From Clostridia bacterium (GTDB lineage: Bacteria > Bacillota > Clostridia > Christensenellales > Aristaeellaceae), in NCBI GenBank assembly GCA_017410455.1, contig JAFQQT010000017.1:1-64000 (forward strand): a DNA stretch of 64,000 nucleotides. Direction: 5' to 3'. Below the pieces are notes generated by a model. It was not told the DNA's origin and made no database searches. It saw nothing but the letters and a program-made list of their open reading frames with translations. The position numbers and the translations under genes are program-made. Positions 26,146 to 34,867 of this stretch are shown one piece after another (position 1 is the stretch's first letter; every line of letters starts with the position of its first letter).

Positions 26146-26718
26146 ATGGCTAAGTTCATCGTTGAGACCTCCGCCCGTCACGTCCACGTTTCCCAGGCTG
26201 ATCTGGAGACCCTTTTCGGCGCCGGCTACCAGCTGACCCACAAGAAGGATCTGTCCCAGCCCGGCCAGTATGCCTGCGCTGAGCGCGTGGACGTCGTCGG
26301 CCCCAAGAAGACCCTGACCGGCGTGTCCATCCTGGGCCCCGTGCGTCCCGCCACCCAGGTCGAAATTTCCCTGACCGACGCCCGCTCCATCGGCTGCGCC
26401 GCCCCCATCCGTGAGTCCGGCGACACTGCCGGTTCCGGCGCCTGCAAGCTGGTGGGTCCCTGCGGCGAGGTCGAGCTGACCGAGGGCGTCATCGCCGCCA
26501 AGCGCCACATCCACATGACCCCCGCCGACGCTGAGGTCTTCGGCGTTCAGGACAAGGAGATCGTGTCCGTCAAGATCGACAACGAGGGCCGTGCCCTGAT
26601 CTTCGGCGACGTGGTCGTCCGCGTGAGCGAGAAGTTCGCCCTGGCCATGCACATCGACACCGACGAAAGCAACGCTGCCGCCTGCGGCCGCGAGGTCTAC
26701 GGCACCATCGTCAAGTAA
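26146..26718 (+). CDS. pduL: Phosphate acyltransferase, PduL family
   Basis: A 190-residue PduL, which exchanges CoA for phosphate on acetyl- or propionyl-CoA. The two conserved zinc-binding His patterns are present: SARHVHVS near the N-terminus and AKRHIHMTPADAE in the middle. No encapsulation peptide is evident. With ackA 1.7 kb downstream it gives an acetyl-CoA to acetate plus ATP route in place of Pta. GGAAGGAT precedes ATG 26146. A strong terminator follows. Confidence 0.93.
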   Translation: MAKFIVETSARHVHVSQADLETLFGAGYQLTHKKDLSQPGQYACAERVDVVGPKKTLTGVSILGPVRPATQVEISLTDARSIGCAAPIRESGDTAGSGACKLVGPCGEVELTEGVIAAKRHIHMTPADAEVFGVQDKEIVSVKIDNEGRALIFGDVVVRVSEKFALAMHIDTDESNAAACGREVYGTIVK

Positions 26719-26748
26719 GAGGCAATCGCAGATTCCGCCTCCCGACGC

Positions 26749-26777
26749 CCGGCGGAGCGCATATCTCCGCCGGTTTT
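26749..26777 (+). terminator. Intrinsic terminator after pduL
   Basis: The stem CCGGCGGAG / CTCCGCCGG with a 7-nt loop is followed by TTTT. Confidence 0.85.
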
Positions 26778-26873
26778 CGGCATTTCCCTGGGAAATTGCC
26801 AGAATGATGAAGCGTTTTCCGCCTCTGGTGCGTTATTATCTGCAAAGGGATAACCCCACCAACAGGAAAGCGA

Positions 26874-28331
26874 GTGAAAATCATGAAGAAACGTCTTTTT
26901 TCCCTGCTCACGGCGCTGCTGCTGATCTGTGCGGCCTGCCCGGCTCTGGCGCGTTCGTCCCAGAAGGCCTCCATCCCGCTGGGGGACGCTTACCCCGTGA
27001 ACGCGGGCGACAACGCCTGGTTCGAGGTGCCCATGGCGCTGGATGCGTACGAGACGCCCAGCTCCTTCCCGGTCATCGGCATTGCGGATTACGTCGCCGA
27101 TGACCTGCTGTCCGCCAACGCTGTCTTTGCGTACATGCCCGAGGGTCTGACGATCCAGGAGGGCGACATGGACGTGCGGGGCTTCATGGAGGAGGGCCGC
27201 CTGGTGCTTTCCGGCACGGAGGACACCGGCGTCAGCCGCGTCATCGAGCGCTACACCATCAATGACCTGCCCGCTGTCCGCGTGGAAATGCTGGGCCAGG
27301 GGTTCGAGATGATCTGGGTGGGCGACTGCGGGGACATGTACTTCTTCATGTACCCCACGGCGGATGAGGACTTTGCCCAGGCCATCCGGGAGGTGGCGGC
27401 GACGCTGCACCTGGTGGAATCCCGCACAGCCCCGGTCTGCAATCCTGATGATTACATCTGGACGGATGACGAAAACGGCGTGACCATCGCGGGATACACC
27501 GGCACGGCCACCCGCATTGCCATCCCGGCGGAGATCGGCGGCAAGCCCGTCGTCGCCCTGAACGACGCGGCCTTCTACGAGGCGGATGTCACCTGGGTCT
27601 CCGTTCCCGACAGCGTCACGCGCATCGGCCGGTACTGCTTCAGCGGCTGCACGCTCCTGCAGACGCTGCATCTGCCCGCGGGCCTCAAGGAGATCTCCGA
27701 GGGCATGCTGGAGAGCTGCATGCGCCTGTACGCCCTGGAGATCCCTGAGGGCGTCACGTCCATCGGCAAGTACGCCTTCTGGTGCAATTTCTATCTGACG
27801 GAGCTGCACCTGCCGGCCAGCCTGACGGACATCGCCGGCTTCAACTTCGTCAGCTGTGACTGCCTGGAGCGCTTCACCCTCGCCGAGGGCAACACGGCCT
27901 ACAAGCTCCTGGACAATGGCAAGGTGCTGCTGACTGCCGACGGCAAGCGTCTGGTGCATTACTGTGCTTACCAGAGCCGCGGCATGTACATCGTCCCTGC
28001 GGGCGTGGAGGTCATATCGGCCTTCGCTTTCGGGCGGCAGGAGAGCCTGCGCACGGTCATTCTGACCGACTCGGTCACGACCATCGAGGGTGCGGCGTTC
28101 CTGTCGGTGACGGGGCTGCAGAGCATCATGATCCCGGGCAGCGTCACCAGCCTGGGCAAGGCGCGGGTCATCCTGCAGGATGGCATCCTGCTGCCCGACC
28201 CTGAGGGCGAGGAACGGGATATCACCATCTCCATCTGCGTGGACGCGGTCATTGTCGCCCCGGAGGGCAGCGCGGCTCAGACCCATGCCGAGCGGTTCAA
28301 CCTGATTTTCGAAGCGGCCCAGAGCCGCTGA
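26874..28331 (+). CDS. Secreted BspA-type leucine-rich-repeat protein
   Basis: A 485-residue exported protein. A signal peptide MKIMKKRLFSLLTALLLICA with likely cleavage after PALA is clear; no lipobox is seen. Residues about 30-185 form an unknown domain. From about 195 on there are BspA/LRR_5-type units (VTWVSVPDSVTRIGRYCFSGCT, then LKEISEGMLESCMRLYALEIP). Such proteins bind surfaces or ligands outside the cell. The start is GTG 26874 or ATG 26883; the AGGAAAG site lies 3 or 12 nt away, so the choice is open. No anchor motif is seen. It lies between pduL and ackA. Confidence 0.82.
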   Translation: MKIMKKRLFSLLTALLLICAACPALARSSQKASIPLGDAYPVNAGDNAWFEVPMALDAYETPSSFPVIGIADYVADDLLSANAVFAYMPEGLTIQEGDMDVRGFMEEGRLVLSGTEDTGVSRVIERYTINDLPAVRVEMLGQGFEMIWVGDCGDMYFFMYPTADEDFAQAIREVAATLHLVESRTAPVCNPDDYIWTDDENGVTIAGYTGTATRIAIPAEIGGKPVVALNDAAFYEADVTWVSVPDSVTRIGRYCFSGCTLLQTLHLPAGLKEISEGMLESCMRLYALEIPEGVTSIGKYAFWCNFYLTELHLPASLTDIAGFNFVSCDCLERFTLAEGNTAYKLLDNGKVLLTADGKRLVHYCAYQSRGMYIVPAGVEVISAFAFGRQESLRTVILTDSVTTIEGAAFLSVTGLQSIMIPGSVTSLGKARVILQDGILLPDPEGEERDITISICVDAVIVAPEGSAAQTHAERFNLIFEAAQSR

Positions 28332-28375
28332 AAATACCAACCATCATACAACACAACATAAAGGAGTGCATTCCC

Positions 28376-29575
28376 ATGAAGATCCTGATCGTGAATGCTG
28401 GTTCTTCCTCCCTGAAGTACCAGCTGGTGGACATGGACAACGAGAACGTCATCGCCAAGGGCGGCGTGGAGCGCATCGGCCTGGAGGGCGCGAACCTCAA
28501 GCAGAAGGGCAGCGACGGCGAAGTGAACGCCAAGTACGAGCAGCCCATCGAGAACCACGTCGTGGCCTGCGACCTGATGATCAAGGCTCTGCTGGAGTCC
28601 AAGGTCATTGCCTCCATGGACGAGATCGGCGCGGTGGGTCACCGCGTGCTGCACGGCGGCGAGGAGTTCACCGCCTCCTGCATCATCACCGAGGAAGTCA
28701 AGGCGGCCATCCGCAAGTACATCCCCCTGGGCCCGCTGCATAACCCCGCGAACCTGATGGGCATCGAGGCCTGCGAGAAGGTCATGCCCACCACCCCCCA
28801 GGTGGCCGTGTTTGACACCGCGTTCCATCAGACCATGCCCCCCAAGGCCTTCATGTACGGCGTGCCCTACGAGTTCTACAAGGAGATGGGCCTGCGCCGC
28901 TACGGCTTCCACGGCACCTCCCACCGCTACGTGTCCAAGCGCGTGTGCGAGTTCCTGAACATCGATCCCGTGGGCAAGAAGATCATCGTCTGCCACCTGG
29001 GCAACGGCTCCTCCCTGTCTGCGGTGGTCGATGGCAAGTGCGTGGACACCTCCATGGGCCTGACCCCCCTGGAGGGCCTGCTGATGGGCACCCGCTGCGG
29101 CTCCTGCGATCCCGCGGTGGTGCAGTTCATCGCCAACAACAAGGGCATGACCCCCGACCAGGTGCTGAACCTGATGAACAAGCAGTCCGGCCTGCTGGGC
29201 ATCGCCGGCGAGGGTACCAGCGACATGCGCGACATCGACGCCCTGGCTGACGGCGGCCACGAGCGCGCTGCCCTGGCCCGCAACATGCTCTACTACCAGC
29301 TCAAGAAGCTCATCGGCTCCTACATCGCCGCCATGAACGGCGTGGACGTGATCTGCTTCACCGCTGGCATCGGCGAGAACGGCCCCGAGCTGCGCGAAGC
29401 CGTCATGGAAGAGTTCGGCTGGCTGGGCATCAAGATCGACAAGGAAGTCAACAACTGCAAGGGCAAGGAGATCATCATCTCCACCCCCGACTCCAAGGTC
29501 ACCGTGTGCGTCATCCCCACCAACGAGGAGATCATGATCGCCCGCGATACCAAGGCGCTGGTTGAGGGCAACTGA
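28376..29575 (+). CDS. ackA: Acetate kinase
   Basis: A 399-residue ASKHA-fold kinase forming ATP from acetyl phosphate. Signatures: ILIVNAGSSSLKYQL at the N-terminus, VGHRVLHGG (catalytic Arg), FDTAFHQTMP, YGFHGTSH, HLGNGSS and FTAGIGENGPELR. ATG 28376 follows AAGGAG with a leader sequence very similar to that of pgk. It works with PduL upstream. Confidence 0.97.
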   Translation: MKILIVNAGSSSLKYQLVDMDNENVIAKGGVERIGLEGANLKQKGSDGEVNAKYEQPIENHVVACDLMIKALLESKVIASMDEIGAVGHRVLHGGEEFTASCIITEEVKAAIRKYIPLGPLHNPANLMGIEACEKVMPTTPQVAVFDTAFHQTMPPKAFMYGVPYEFYKEMGLRRYGFHGTSHRYVSKRVCEFLNIDPVGKKIIVCHLGNGSSLSAVVDGKCVDTSMGLTPLEGLLMGTRCGSCDPAVVQFIANNKGMTPDQVLNLMNKQSGLLGIAGEGTSDMRDIDALADGGHERAALARNMLYYQLKKLIGSYIAAMNGVDVICFTAGIGENGPELREAVMEEFGWLGIKIDKEVNNCKGKEIIISTPDSKVTVCVIPTNEEIMIARDTKALVEGN

Positions 29576-29602
29576 TCCTGAGAATCCCTGAAGGAAATGC
29601 TC

Positions 29603-29639
29603 ACCGGGGGAGAAATTCCCCCGGTCTTTCCCTTTTTTC
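29603..29639 (+). terminator. Intrinsic terminator after ackA
   Basis: The stem ACCGGGGGA / TTCCCCCGGT with a short loop is followed by CTTTCCC and a TTTTTT run. Confidence 0.85.
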
Positions 29640-29652
29640 TTGCGGAAAGGTG

Positions 29653-29681
29653 TTGACAAATCCGCGAGAAAATTCTATAAT
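29653..29681 (+). promoter_or_regulatory. Sigma-A promoter of yceD-rpmF
   Basis: TTGACA (29653-29658), 17-nt spacer, TATAAT (29676-29681): both boxes match consensus exactly. Confidence 0.92.
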
Positions 29682-29712
29682 ATCAGACGGTATGATTTGA
29701 GGTGATGAGCAC

Positions 29713-30225
29713 TTGAAGCTGGATGTTCTTCATGTACTGCGCAGCCCCGGCACGCAATACCCCTTCTCTGTGGAGCAGACCATGGCTCCGCTGGATATCA
29801 GCGGTCAGGAGGTTTCCTTCGACCCGGTGAAGCTGGAAGGGACGATGATGGCCGGCAGCGACGGCAGCGTAACGGTGGACGGCAGCCTCTCCACGGTGGC
29901 TCACACTTCATGCGCCAACTGTCTGGCGCCCGCGTCCGGCACGATAGCAGGCGAGTTCCGGGAAACGTTCCTCTTTGAGGGCGATCCGGAGGATGACGAG
30001 ATCTTTGCCTACACAGGCAGCGCTCTCGATCTGGAAAAGCTCACCCTGACCTATGTGCTGCTCAATATGCCCTCGCGCTTCCTTTGCCGGGAAGACTGCG
30101 TTTTCGCATATGAGGACGAGGACGAGGACGTGATGATGCTTTGCCAGGACGATTTGAATGTTCAGCGTCCTTTTGCGGCATTGCAGCAGTTGCTGGCTGA
30201 AAAGTCTGACAACGCAGAAAACTGA
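29713..30225 (+). CDS. YceD/DUF177 family protein
   Basis: A 170-residue protein whose gene almost always precedes rpmF, as here (42 bp gap). Conserved Cys pairs occur as TSCANCLAP and FLCREDCVF, the usual metal-site-like pattern of the family. It is linked to 23S rRNA accumulation in other organisms (family knowledge). The start is TTG 29713 after AGGTGAT with 6-nt spacing; no ATG fits better. The acidic run EDEDEDV near the end is normal. Confidence 0.9.
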   Translation: MKLDVLHVLRSPGTQYPFSVEQTMAPLDISGQEVSFDPVKLEGTMMAGSDGSVTVDGSLSTVAHTSCANCLAPASGTIAGEFRETFLFEGDPEDDEIFAYTGSALDLEKLTLTYVLLNMPSRFLCREDCVFAYEDEDEDVMMLCQDDLNVQRPFAALQQLLAEKSDNAEN

Positions 30226-30267
30226 GGTCAGCAAGGGCTGCACCATTAAGGACGAGGAGGTGTAACA

Positions 30268-30459
30268 ATGGCTACTCCTAAGGGAAAGATCTCTAAGGCT
30301 CGCAAGCACAGCCGTCAGGCTAACTGGAAGCTCACCCTGCCCGGCATCGTTGAGTGCCCCCAGTGCCACGAAATGAAGCTGGCTCACCGCGTGTGCAAGC
30401 ACTGCGGTTACTACAAGGGCGTTCAGGTCGTCGCGAAGAACGAGGAGAAGGACGCTTAA
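30268..30459 (+). CDS. rpmF: Ribosomal protein L32
   Basis: A 63-residue L32. The N-terminus MATPKGKISKARKHSRQANW is typical. A zinc-ribbon is intact with CPQC and CKHC (about residues 29-48). GAGGAGGTG precedes ATG 30268. Co-transcribed with yceD. Confidence 0.97.
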   Translation: MATPKGKISKARKHSRQANWKLTLPGIVECPQCHEMKLAHRVCKHCGYYKGVQVVAKNEEKDA

Positions 30460-30479
30460 TTCCATCATTGGAATTGGAA

Positions 30480-30748
30480 TAACCACATACCACTCGCAAA
30501 TGGAGAGGAGTACCCCATCGTCCGTGCGGACAGAGAGAGCGGCTCACCGGCTGGAAGGCTGCTCACGCGTCGGGTGGGGGAAGGTCGCTTCACAGAGCGC
30601 GGGGTGAAGCGCGGCGCAGGCCGTGTTAGCTCCGTGCGGGCCGCGCCCGTTACAGCGCGTCAGAGGCAACCATGCCTGTTTCAGGCTATGTTTGCGAAGT
30701 AAGGTGGTACCACGGCGCAGCTCCGTCCTTCGGGATGGGGCTGCCTTC
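30480..30748 (+). promoter_or_regulatory. T-box riboswitch of valS
   Basis: Stem I shows the AGTA/GAA loop-E pair: AGTA before CCCC and GAA after GGGG. The specifier GTC (Val) is at 30584-30586 and is followed by G. AGAGAGAGCGGC marks the distal bulge. The T-box core AAGGTGGTACCACGG is at 30701-30715. The terminator is GCAGCTCCGTCC-TTCG-GGATGGGGCTGC (30717-30744) plus a short T run. It occupies the first half of the 546-bp gap before valS; the second half holds the repeats listed next. Confidence 0.93.
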
Positions 30749-30752
30749 GTTT

Positions 30753-30778
30753 AATTCGGAATTTAGAATTCGGAATTT
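30753..30778. repeat. AATTCGGAATTT direct repeat
   Basis: Two identical 12-nt units (30753-30764 and 30767-30778) are separated by AG. This is an AT-rich insert in GC-rich surroundings, directly after the valS T-box terminator. Confidence 0.7.
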
Positions 30779-30870
30779 GAAAGGTGGTGACCCGTATGAA
30801 CTGCACAGCCAACCGCTTTGCGGGCGCGGTCGCCTGCAGGGGAATGTGAGCATGCATCCCCCGAGCCCCA

Positions 30871-30980
30871 CGCGGGCGCAACAGAAAAAGCGAAATCAAC
30901 GTAAGTCGCGAGAATGGGTGTCGAGAGGGTCGAAGACCCTTCGCAGGGTGCAGGGACGGAGTCCCTGTCCGCCGGAGGCA
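30871..30980 (+). repeat. Structured intergenic repeat, copy B
   Basis: A 110-nt element matching copy A (7552-7660) in block order and spacing. Hairpins: AGGGTC-GAA-GACCCT (30926-30940) and CAGGGAC-GGA-GTCCCTG (30951-30967). The conserved end CCGCCGGAGGCA lies at 30969-30980, 25 nt before the valS start. It is in the transcribed leader of valS, past the T-box terminator. Confidence 0.72.
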
Positions 30981-31005
30981 CCCCTGCATAAGGAGAGTGA
31001 CAACC

Positions 31006-33702
31006 ATGGAAATGGAAAAGACGTATAATCCCCAGGCCATCGAGACCGAGCTCTATCAGGCCTGGGAGGAGGCTGGTGCCTTCACCGCCCACCGCGTGGA
31101 GGGCAAGAAGCCCTTCACCATCGTGATGCCCCCGCCCAACATCACCGGCCAGCTGCACATGGGCCATGCCCTGGACTGCACCCTGCAGGATGCGGCCATC
31201 CGCTACCACCGCATGAAGGGCGACCCCACCCTGTGGCTGCCCGGCACTGACCATGCGGCCATCGCCACGGAGGTCAAGATCGTGGCCGCGATGGAGAAGG
31301 AGGGCCTGACCAAGGAGAGCCTGGGCCGCGAGGGCTTCCTCGACCGCGCCTGGCAGTGGAAGAAGGAGTACGGAGGCCGCATCGTGCATCAGCAGCGCCG
31401 CATGGGCATCTCCTGCGACTGGAGCCGCGAGCGCTTCACCATGGACGATGGCTGCTCCAAGGCCGTGCGCGAGACCTTCTGCCGCCTGTACGAGAAGAAC
31501 CTGATCTACCGCGGCGCGCGCCTGGTCAACTGGTGCCCCTGCTGCATGTCCGCCATCTCCGACGCCGAGGTGACCTACGAGGAGAAGCAGGGCAACTTCT
31601 GGCACCTGCTCTACCCCGTGAAGGAGACGGGCGAGATGCTGGAGCTGGCCACCACCCGCCCCGAAACCATGCTGGGCGATACCGCCGTGGCCATCAACCC
31701 TGCCGATGAGCGCTACGCCCACCTGCACGGCTGCCATGTGGTGCTGCCCCTGATCGGCCGCGAGATCCCGATCATCTGCGACGAGCATGCCGACATGACC
31801 AAGGGCACCGGCGTGGTGAAGATCACCCCCGCCCATGACCCCAACGACAACATGGTCGGCGCCCGCCACAACCTGCCCCTGGTGCGCGTGTTCACCTACG
31901 ACGGCCACATGACCGGCGCGGCGGACGTGCAGGCGCACCTGGAAGATCAGGACGCGGTGGAGAACCTCGAGATCCTGGACTGCGGCAAGTACGCCGGCAT
32001 GACCACCGCCGAAGCCCGCAAGGCCATCGTGGCGGACATGACCGAGCTGGGCCTGCTCAAGTCCATCGAGCCTCTCACTCACGAGGTCGGCTGCTGCTAC
32101 CGCTGCAACACCGTCATCGAGCCCATGATCTCCAAGCAGTGGTTCGTGCGCATGGAGCCTCTGGCCAGGCCCGCCATCGAGGCGGTGACCAGTGGTGCGA
32201 CCAAGTTCGTGCCTGAGCGCTTCTCCAAGCAGTACATGAACTGGATGACCAACATCCGCGACTGGTGCATCTCCCGTCAGCTCTGGTGGGGCCACCGCAT
32301 CCCCGTGTGGTACTGCGATGACTGCCGCGAGATGATGGTGCGCCGCGAGGATCCCTGCTGCTGCTCCAAGTGCGGCGGAAAGAACATCCGCCAGGACGAG
32401 GACGTGCTGGACACCTGGTTCTCCTCCGCCCTGTGGCCCTTCTCCACGCTGGGCTGGCCGGAGAATACCGAGGATCTGCAGTACTTCTATCCCACCAGCA
32501 CCCTGGTGACCGGTTATGACATCATCACCTTCTGGGTGAGCCGCATGATCACCATGGGCGTGGAGGAAATGGACGGCGTGACGCCCTTTGACACCGTGCT
32601 GATCCACGGCCTGGTGCGCGACGAGCTGGGCCGCAAGATGTCCAAGTCCCTGGGCAACGGCGTGGATCCGCTGGAGGTCATCGACGAGTTTGGCGCGGAC
32701 GCCCTGCGCTTCTCCCTGGTGATGGGCGTGTCCCCCGGCAACGACACCCGCTATTCCAAGCGGAAGGTCGAGGCTGCCCGCAACTTTGCCAACAAGATCT
32801 GGAACGCCAGCCGCTTCGTGCTGATGAACGTGACGGAGAAGGTGGAGATGCAGCCCGAGATGCTGACCGAGGCGGACAAGTGGATCCTGACCCGCTTCCA
32901 GGACGCCGCCCGCCAGATCTCCGGCAACATGGAGGAAGGCGAGTTCGGCCTGGCCGCCGACCGCATCTACGACTTTGCCTGGAGCGAGTTCTGCGACTGG
33001 TACATCGAGCTGGCCAAGCCCCGTCTCAATGGCGAGGACGAGGCCGCCAAGAAGGCCGTGCAGGGCGTGCTGCTCTACGTCCTGGAGGGCCTGCTGAAGC
33101 TCCTGCACCCCTTCATGCCCTTCCTGACCGAGCAGGTGTACAAGGCCCTGCCCGGCTCCGAGGGCTTCCTGATGCTCAAGAGCTGGCCGGAAGTGAAGGC
33201 TGAGCTGGACTTCCCGGCCCAGGAGAAGCAGATGGACGGCGTGATCGAGATGATCCGCGCCATCCGTAACCTGCGCACCGAGATGAACGTGGCCCCCAGC
33301 AAGCGCACCCGCATGATGTTCGTGGCCAACGAGGGCTGGGCCGACGTGCTGACCGGCTCCGACATGTACTTCCGCCGTCTGGCCGGCGCCAGCGAGACCG
33401 TGGTGATCGCCGCTGACCAGCTGGGCACCGAGAAGACCGTGTCCGCCGTGACCGAGGCCGCCACCGTCTACATCCCCCTGGGCGACCTGGTGGACTTCGA
33501 CAAGGAGCTGGCCCGCCTGGCCAAGGAAGAGGAGAACCTCGCCAAGGAGATCGCCCGCGCCGAGGGCAAGCTGGGCAACCCTGGCTTCGTGGCCAAGGCT
33601 CCCGCTGCTCTGGTGGAGCAGGAGAAGGCCAAGCTGGCCCTGAACCAGCAGAAGCTGGAGCAGGTGCGCACCCGCATCGCCGAGCTGAAGGCCTCCATGT
33701 AA
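31006..33702 (+). CDS. valS: Valyl-tRNA synthetase
   Basis: An 898-residue class I synthetase. The HIGH motif appears as PPPNITGQLHMGHAL and the KMSKS motif as GRKMSKSLGNG (near 546). An editing domain (CP1; TTRPETMLGDTA, then PLIGREIPI) and a C-terminal coiled coil (about 830-898) are present. ATG 31006 lies 9 nt after AAGGAGAG. It charges tRNA-Val and is controlled by the T-box upstream. Length normal. Confidence 0.97.
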   Translation: MEMEKTYNPQAIETELYQAWEEAGAFTAHRVEGKKPFTIVMPPPNITGQLHMGHALDCTLQDAAIRYHRMKGDPTLWLPGTDHAAIATEVKIVAAMEKEGLTKESLGREGFLDRAWQWKKEYGGRIVHQQRRMGISCDWSRERFTMDDGCSKAVRETFCRLYEKNLIYRGARLVNWCPCCMSAISDAEVTYEEKQGNFWHLLYPVKETGEMLELATTRPETMLGDTAVAINPADERYAHLHGCHVVLPLIGREIPIICDEHADMTKGTGVVKITPAHDPNDNMVGARHNLPLVRVFTYDGHMTGAADVQAHLEDQDAVENLEILDCGKYAGMTTAEARKAIVADMTELGLLKSIEPLTHEVGCCYRCNTVIEPMISKQWFVRMEPLARPAIEAVTSGATKFVPERFSKQYMNWMTNIRDWCISRQLWWGHRIPVWYCDDCREMMVRREDPCCCSKCGGKNIRQDEDVLDTWFSSALWPFSTLGWPENTEDLQYFYPTSTLVTGYDIITFWVSRMITMGVEEMDGVTPFDTVLIHGLVRDELGRKMSKSLGNGVDPLEVIDEFGADALRFSLVMGVSPGNDTRYSKRKVEAARNFANKIWNASRFVLMNVTEKVEMQPEMLTEADKWILTRFQDAARQISGNMEEGEFGLAADRIYDFAWSEFCDWYIELAKPRLNGEDEAAKKAVQGVLLYVLEGLLKLLHPFMPFLTEQVYKALPGSEGFLMLKSWPEVKAELDFPAQEKQMDGVIEMIRAIRNLRTEMNVAPSKRTRMMFVANEGWADVLTGSDMYFRRLAGASETVVIAADQLGTEKTVSAVTEAATVYIPLGDLVDFDKELARLAKEEENLAKEIARAEGKLGNPGFVAKAPAALVEQEKAKLALNQQKLEQVRTRIAELKASM

Positions 33703-33713
33703 TTGCATACCCC

Positions 33714-33745
33714 GGGCGGAGAGGCTTCGGCTTCTCCGCCCTTTT
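33714..33745 (+). terminator. Intrinsic terminator after valS
   Basis: The stem GGGCGGAGA / TCTCCGCCC with a GGCTTCGGCT-type loop is followed by TTTT. Confidence 0.88.
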
Positions 33746-33791
33746 GCGTGCAAATGATAAGAGCATGCCCTGTGCGGACATGCCCGTGCGG

Positions 33792-34637
33792 TCACTCGTC
33801 GGTGAAGGCTTTCGCCAGCTGGTCAATGGCGCTGGCGGGAAGGAAGGGCAGCAGCATATGGACGCTCTGTCCCTGCTGGACGCGCTGCCGGAGGATGCGC
33901 ATGAGCGCGCCGCTGCTGAGGAAAGGGAGATACTCGGAAAAGCCCTCGCCCTTTTCGCTGCACTCGATGGCCATGCGGTCCACGTCCGCCGTGGGGAGGA
34001 AGGGGAGGAACTCGGCGGCGGAATGCCCCTGCGCGGCGCGGGCGTCCCAGGCGGCGCGCAATGCGGCGCTGGACAGGAAGGGAAGGAAGGGCGCGATGCT
34101 CTGGCCGGACTCAAGCCGCGCTTGAACCGCCGCGTCGATGGCGGTGGTGGAGCAGAAGGGGAGCAGACCCGCGTAGTCGTTCGTGGCAAGGCGTTTCTGC
34201 AGGAGGGCGTCCACCTGCGTGGTGCTCATGAAGGGCAGCAGGTCGGAAAGGGCGAGGGAATCGTCAGGCGGTGCGGTGCTGACGGCATGTTCCACGAGGG
34301 CCTCGGCCTGATCCGGCGGCAGGAGCGGCGCGGCCTCGGCAGCTTCCTCGATGGTGACGGCGGCGCTTTGAAGATGCTCGTCCAGGCGACCCGCCGCGGC
34401 CTGCTCAATCACCGGGCAGCGGCGGCCCAGCAGCTCGTCAATGGTGGCGTCAAACAGGGCGGCCAGCTCCGGAAGCTTCGAGATATCGGGCATCGACTGG
34501 CCGCGCTCCCAGTTCGATACAGCCTGATAGCTGATGCCGAGCGCGTCGGCCAGCTGCATCTGGGTCATGCCGCGTTCCTTGCGCAGGCGGGAAATCAGCG
34601 CACCCGTGCGCTGCATGTCAAAGGGAATGTCGATCAT
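33792..34637 (-). CDS. XRE-family regulator with a 26-residue LPF repeat domain
   Basis: A 281-residue protein. Residues 12-68 form a helix-turn-helix of the XRE type (LISRLRKERGMTQMQLADAL, then YQAVSNWERG). From about 105 on the chain is a repeat array: the LPF tripeptide recurs with Pro at 135, 160, 186, 212, 238 and 264, a period of 25-26 residues. Each unit continues S-x-x-A-I/V-D and a short helix, so a helical solenoid is likely. No known ligand. The start at 34637 has GGAGG 7 nt upstream. Its promoter and a small palindrome lie just upstream. It is convergent with valS. Confidence 0.82.
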   Translation of the reverse strand: MIDIPFDMQRTGALISRLRKERGMTQMQLADALGISYQAVSNWERGQSMPDISKLPELAALFDATIDELLGRRCPVIEQAAAGRLDEHLQSAAVTIEEAAEAAPLLPPDQAEALVEHAVSTAPPDDSLALSDLLPFMSTTQVDALLQKRLATNDYAGLLPFCSTTAIDAAVQARLESGQSIAPFLPFLSSAALRAAWDARAAQGHSAAEFLPFLPTADVDRMAIECSEKGEGFSEYLPFLSSGALMRILRQRVQQGQSVHMLLPFLPASAIDQLAKAFTDE

Positions 34638-34655
34638 GGGAAGACCTCCGTTTGT

Positions 34656-34665
34656 GTGATATCAC
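34656..34665. promoter_or_regulatory. Candidate operator palindrome of the LPF-repeat regulator
   Basis: A perfect 10-bp palindrome GTGATATCAC between promoter and start codon of the regulator gene, followed by CGGTGTGG. Autoregulation is an inference. Confidence 0.35.
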
Positions 34666-34677
34666 CGGTGTGGCTTT

Positions 34678-34706
34678 ATGATAGCATGGGTGGGCAGGTT
34701 TGTCCA
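34678..34706 (-). promoter_or_regulatory. Promoter of the LPF-repeat regulator
   Basis: On the minus strand: TGGACA (34701-34706), 17-nt spacer, TATCAT (34678-34683). Confidence 0.65.
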
Positions 34707-34805
34707 TCAAGCGCTGGTTGAGTGCTGTGGCGATTCTTCCGGGGCATCAGCATGACGACCGGAGGAAAGATGTGTGCATATAAACAATTTGTGGTTTTTT
34801 TCGTG

Positions 34806-34835
34806 TTGCCCGCTGAATCGTGTGTATGTTATGAT
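34806..34835 (+). promoter_or_regulatory. Promoter of the polysaccharide island
   Basis: TTGCCC (34806-34811), 18-nt spacer, TATGAT (34830-34835), about 33 nt before the GH115 start. It is the only clear promoter before 46533, so the island may be one long transcript. Confidence 0.55.
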
Positions 34836-34867
34836 GAGAATAACATGGTACGATTGGAGTTGATGAT

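Noticed and set aside
26819-26873. A promoter before the leucine-rich-repeat protein (TATTAT at 26834)
   Set aside because: No -35 box at a usable distance.
30672-31028. A 118-codon frame spanning the valS T-box end and structured repeat B
   Set aside because: It crosses a T-box terminator and repeat elements, has no domain and no ribosome site.
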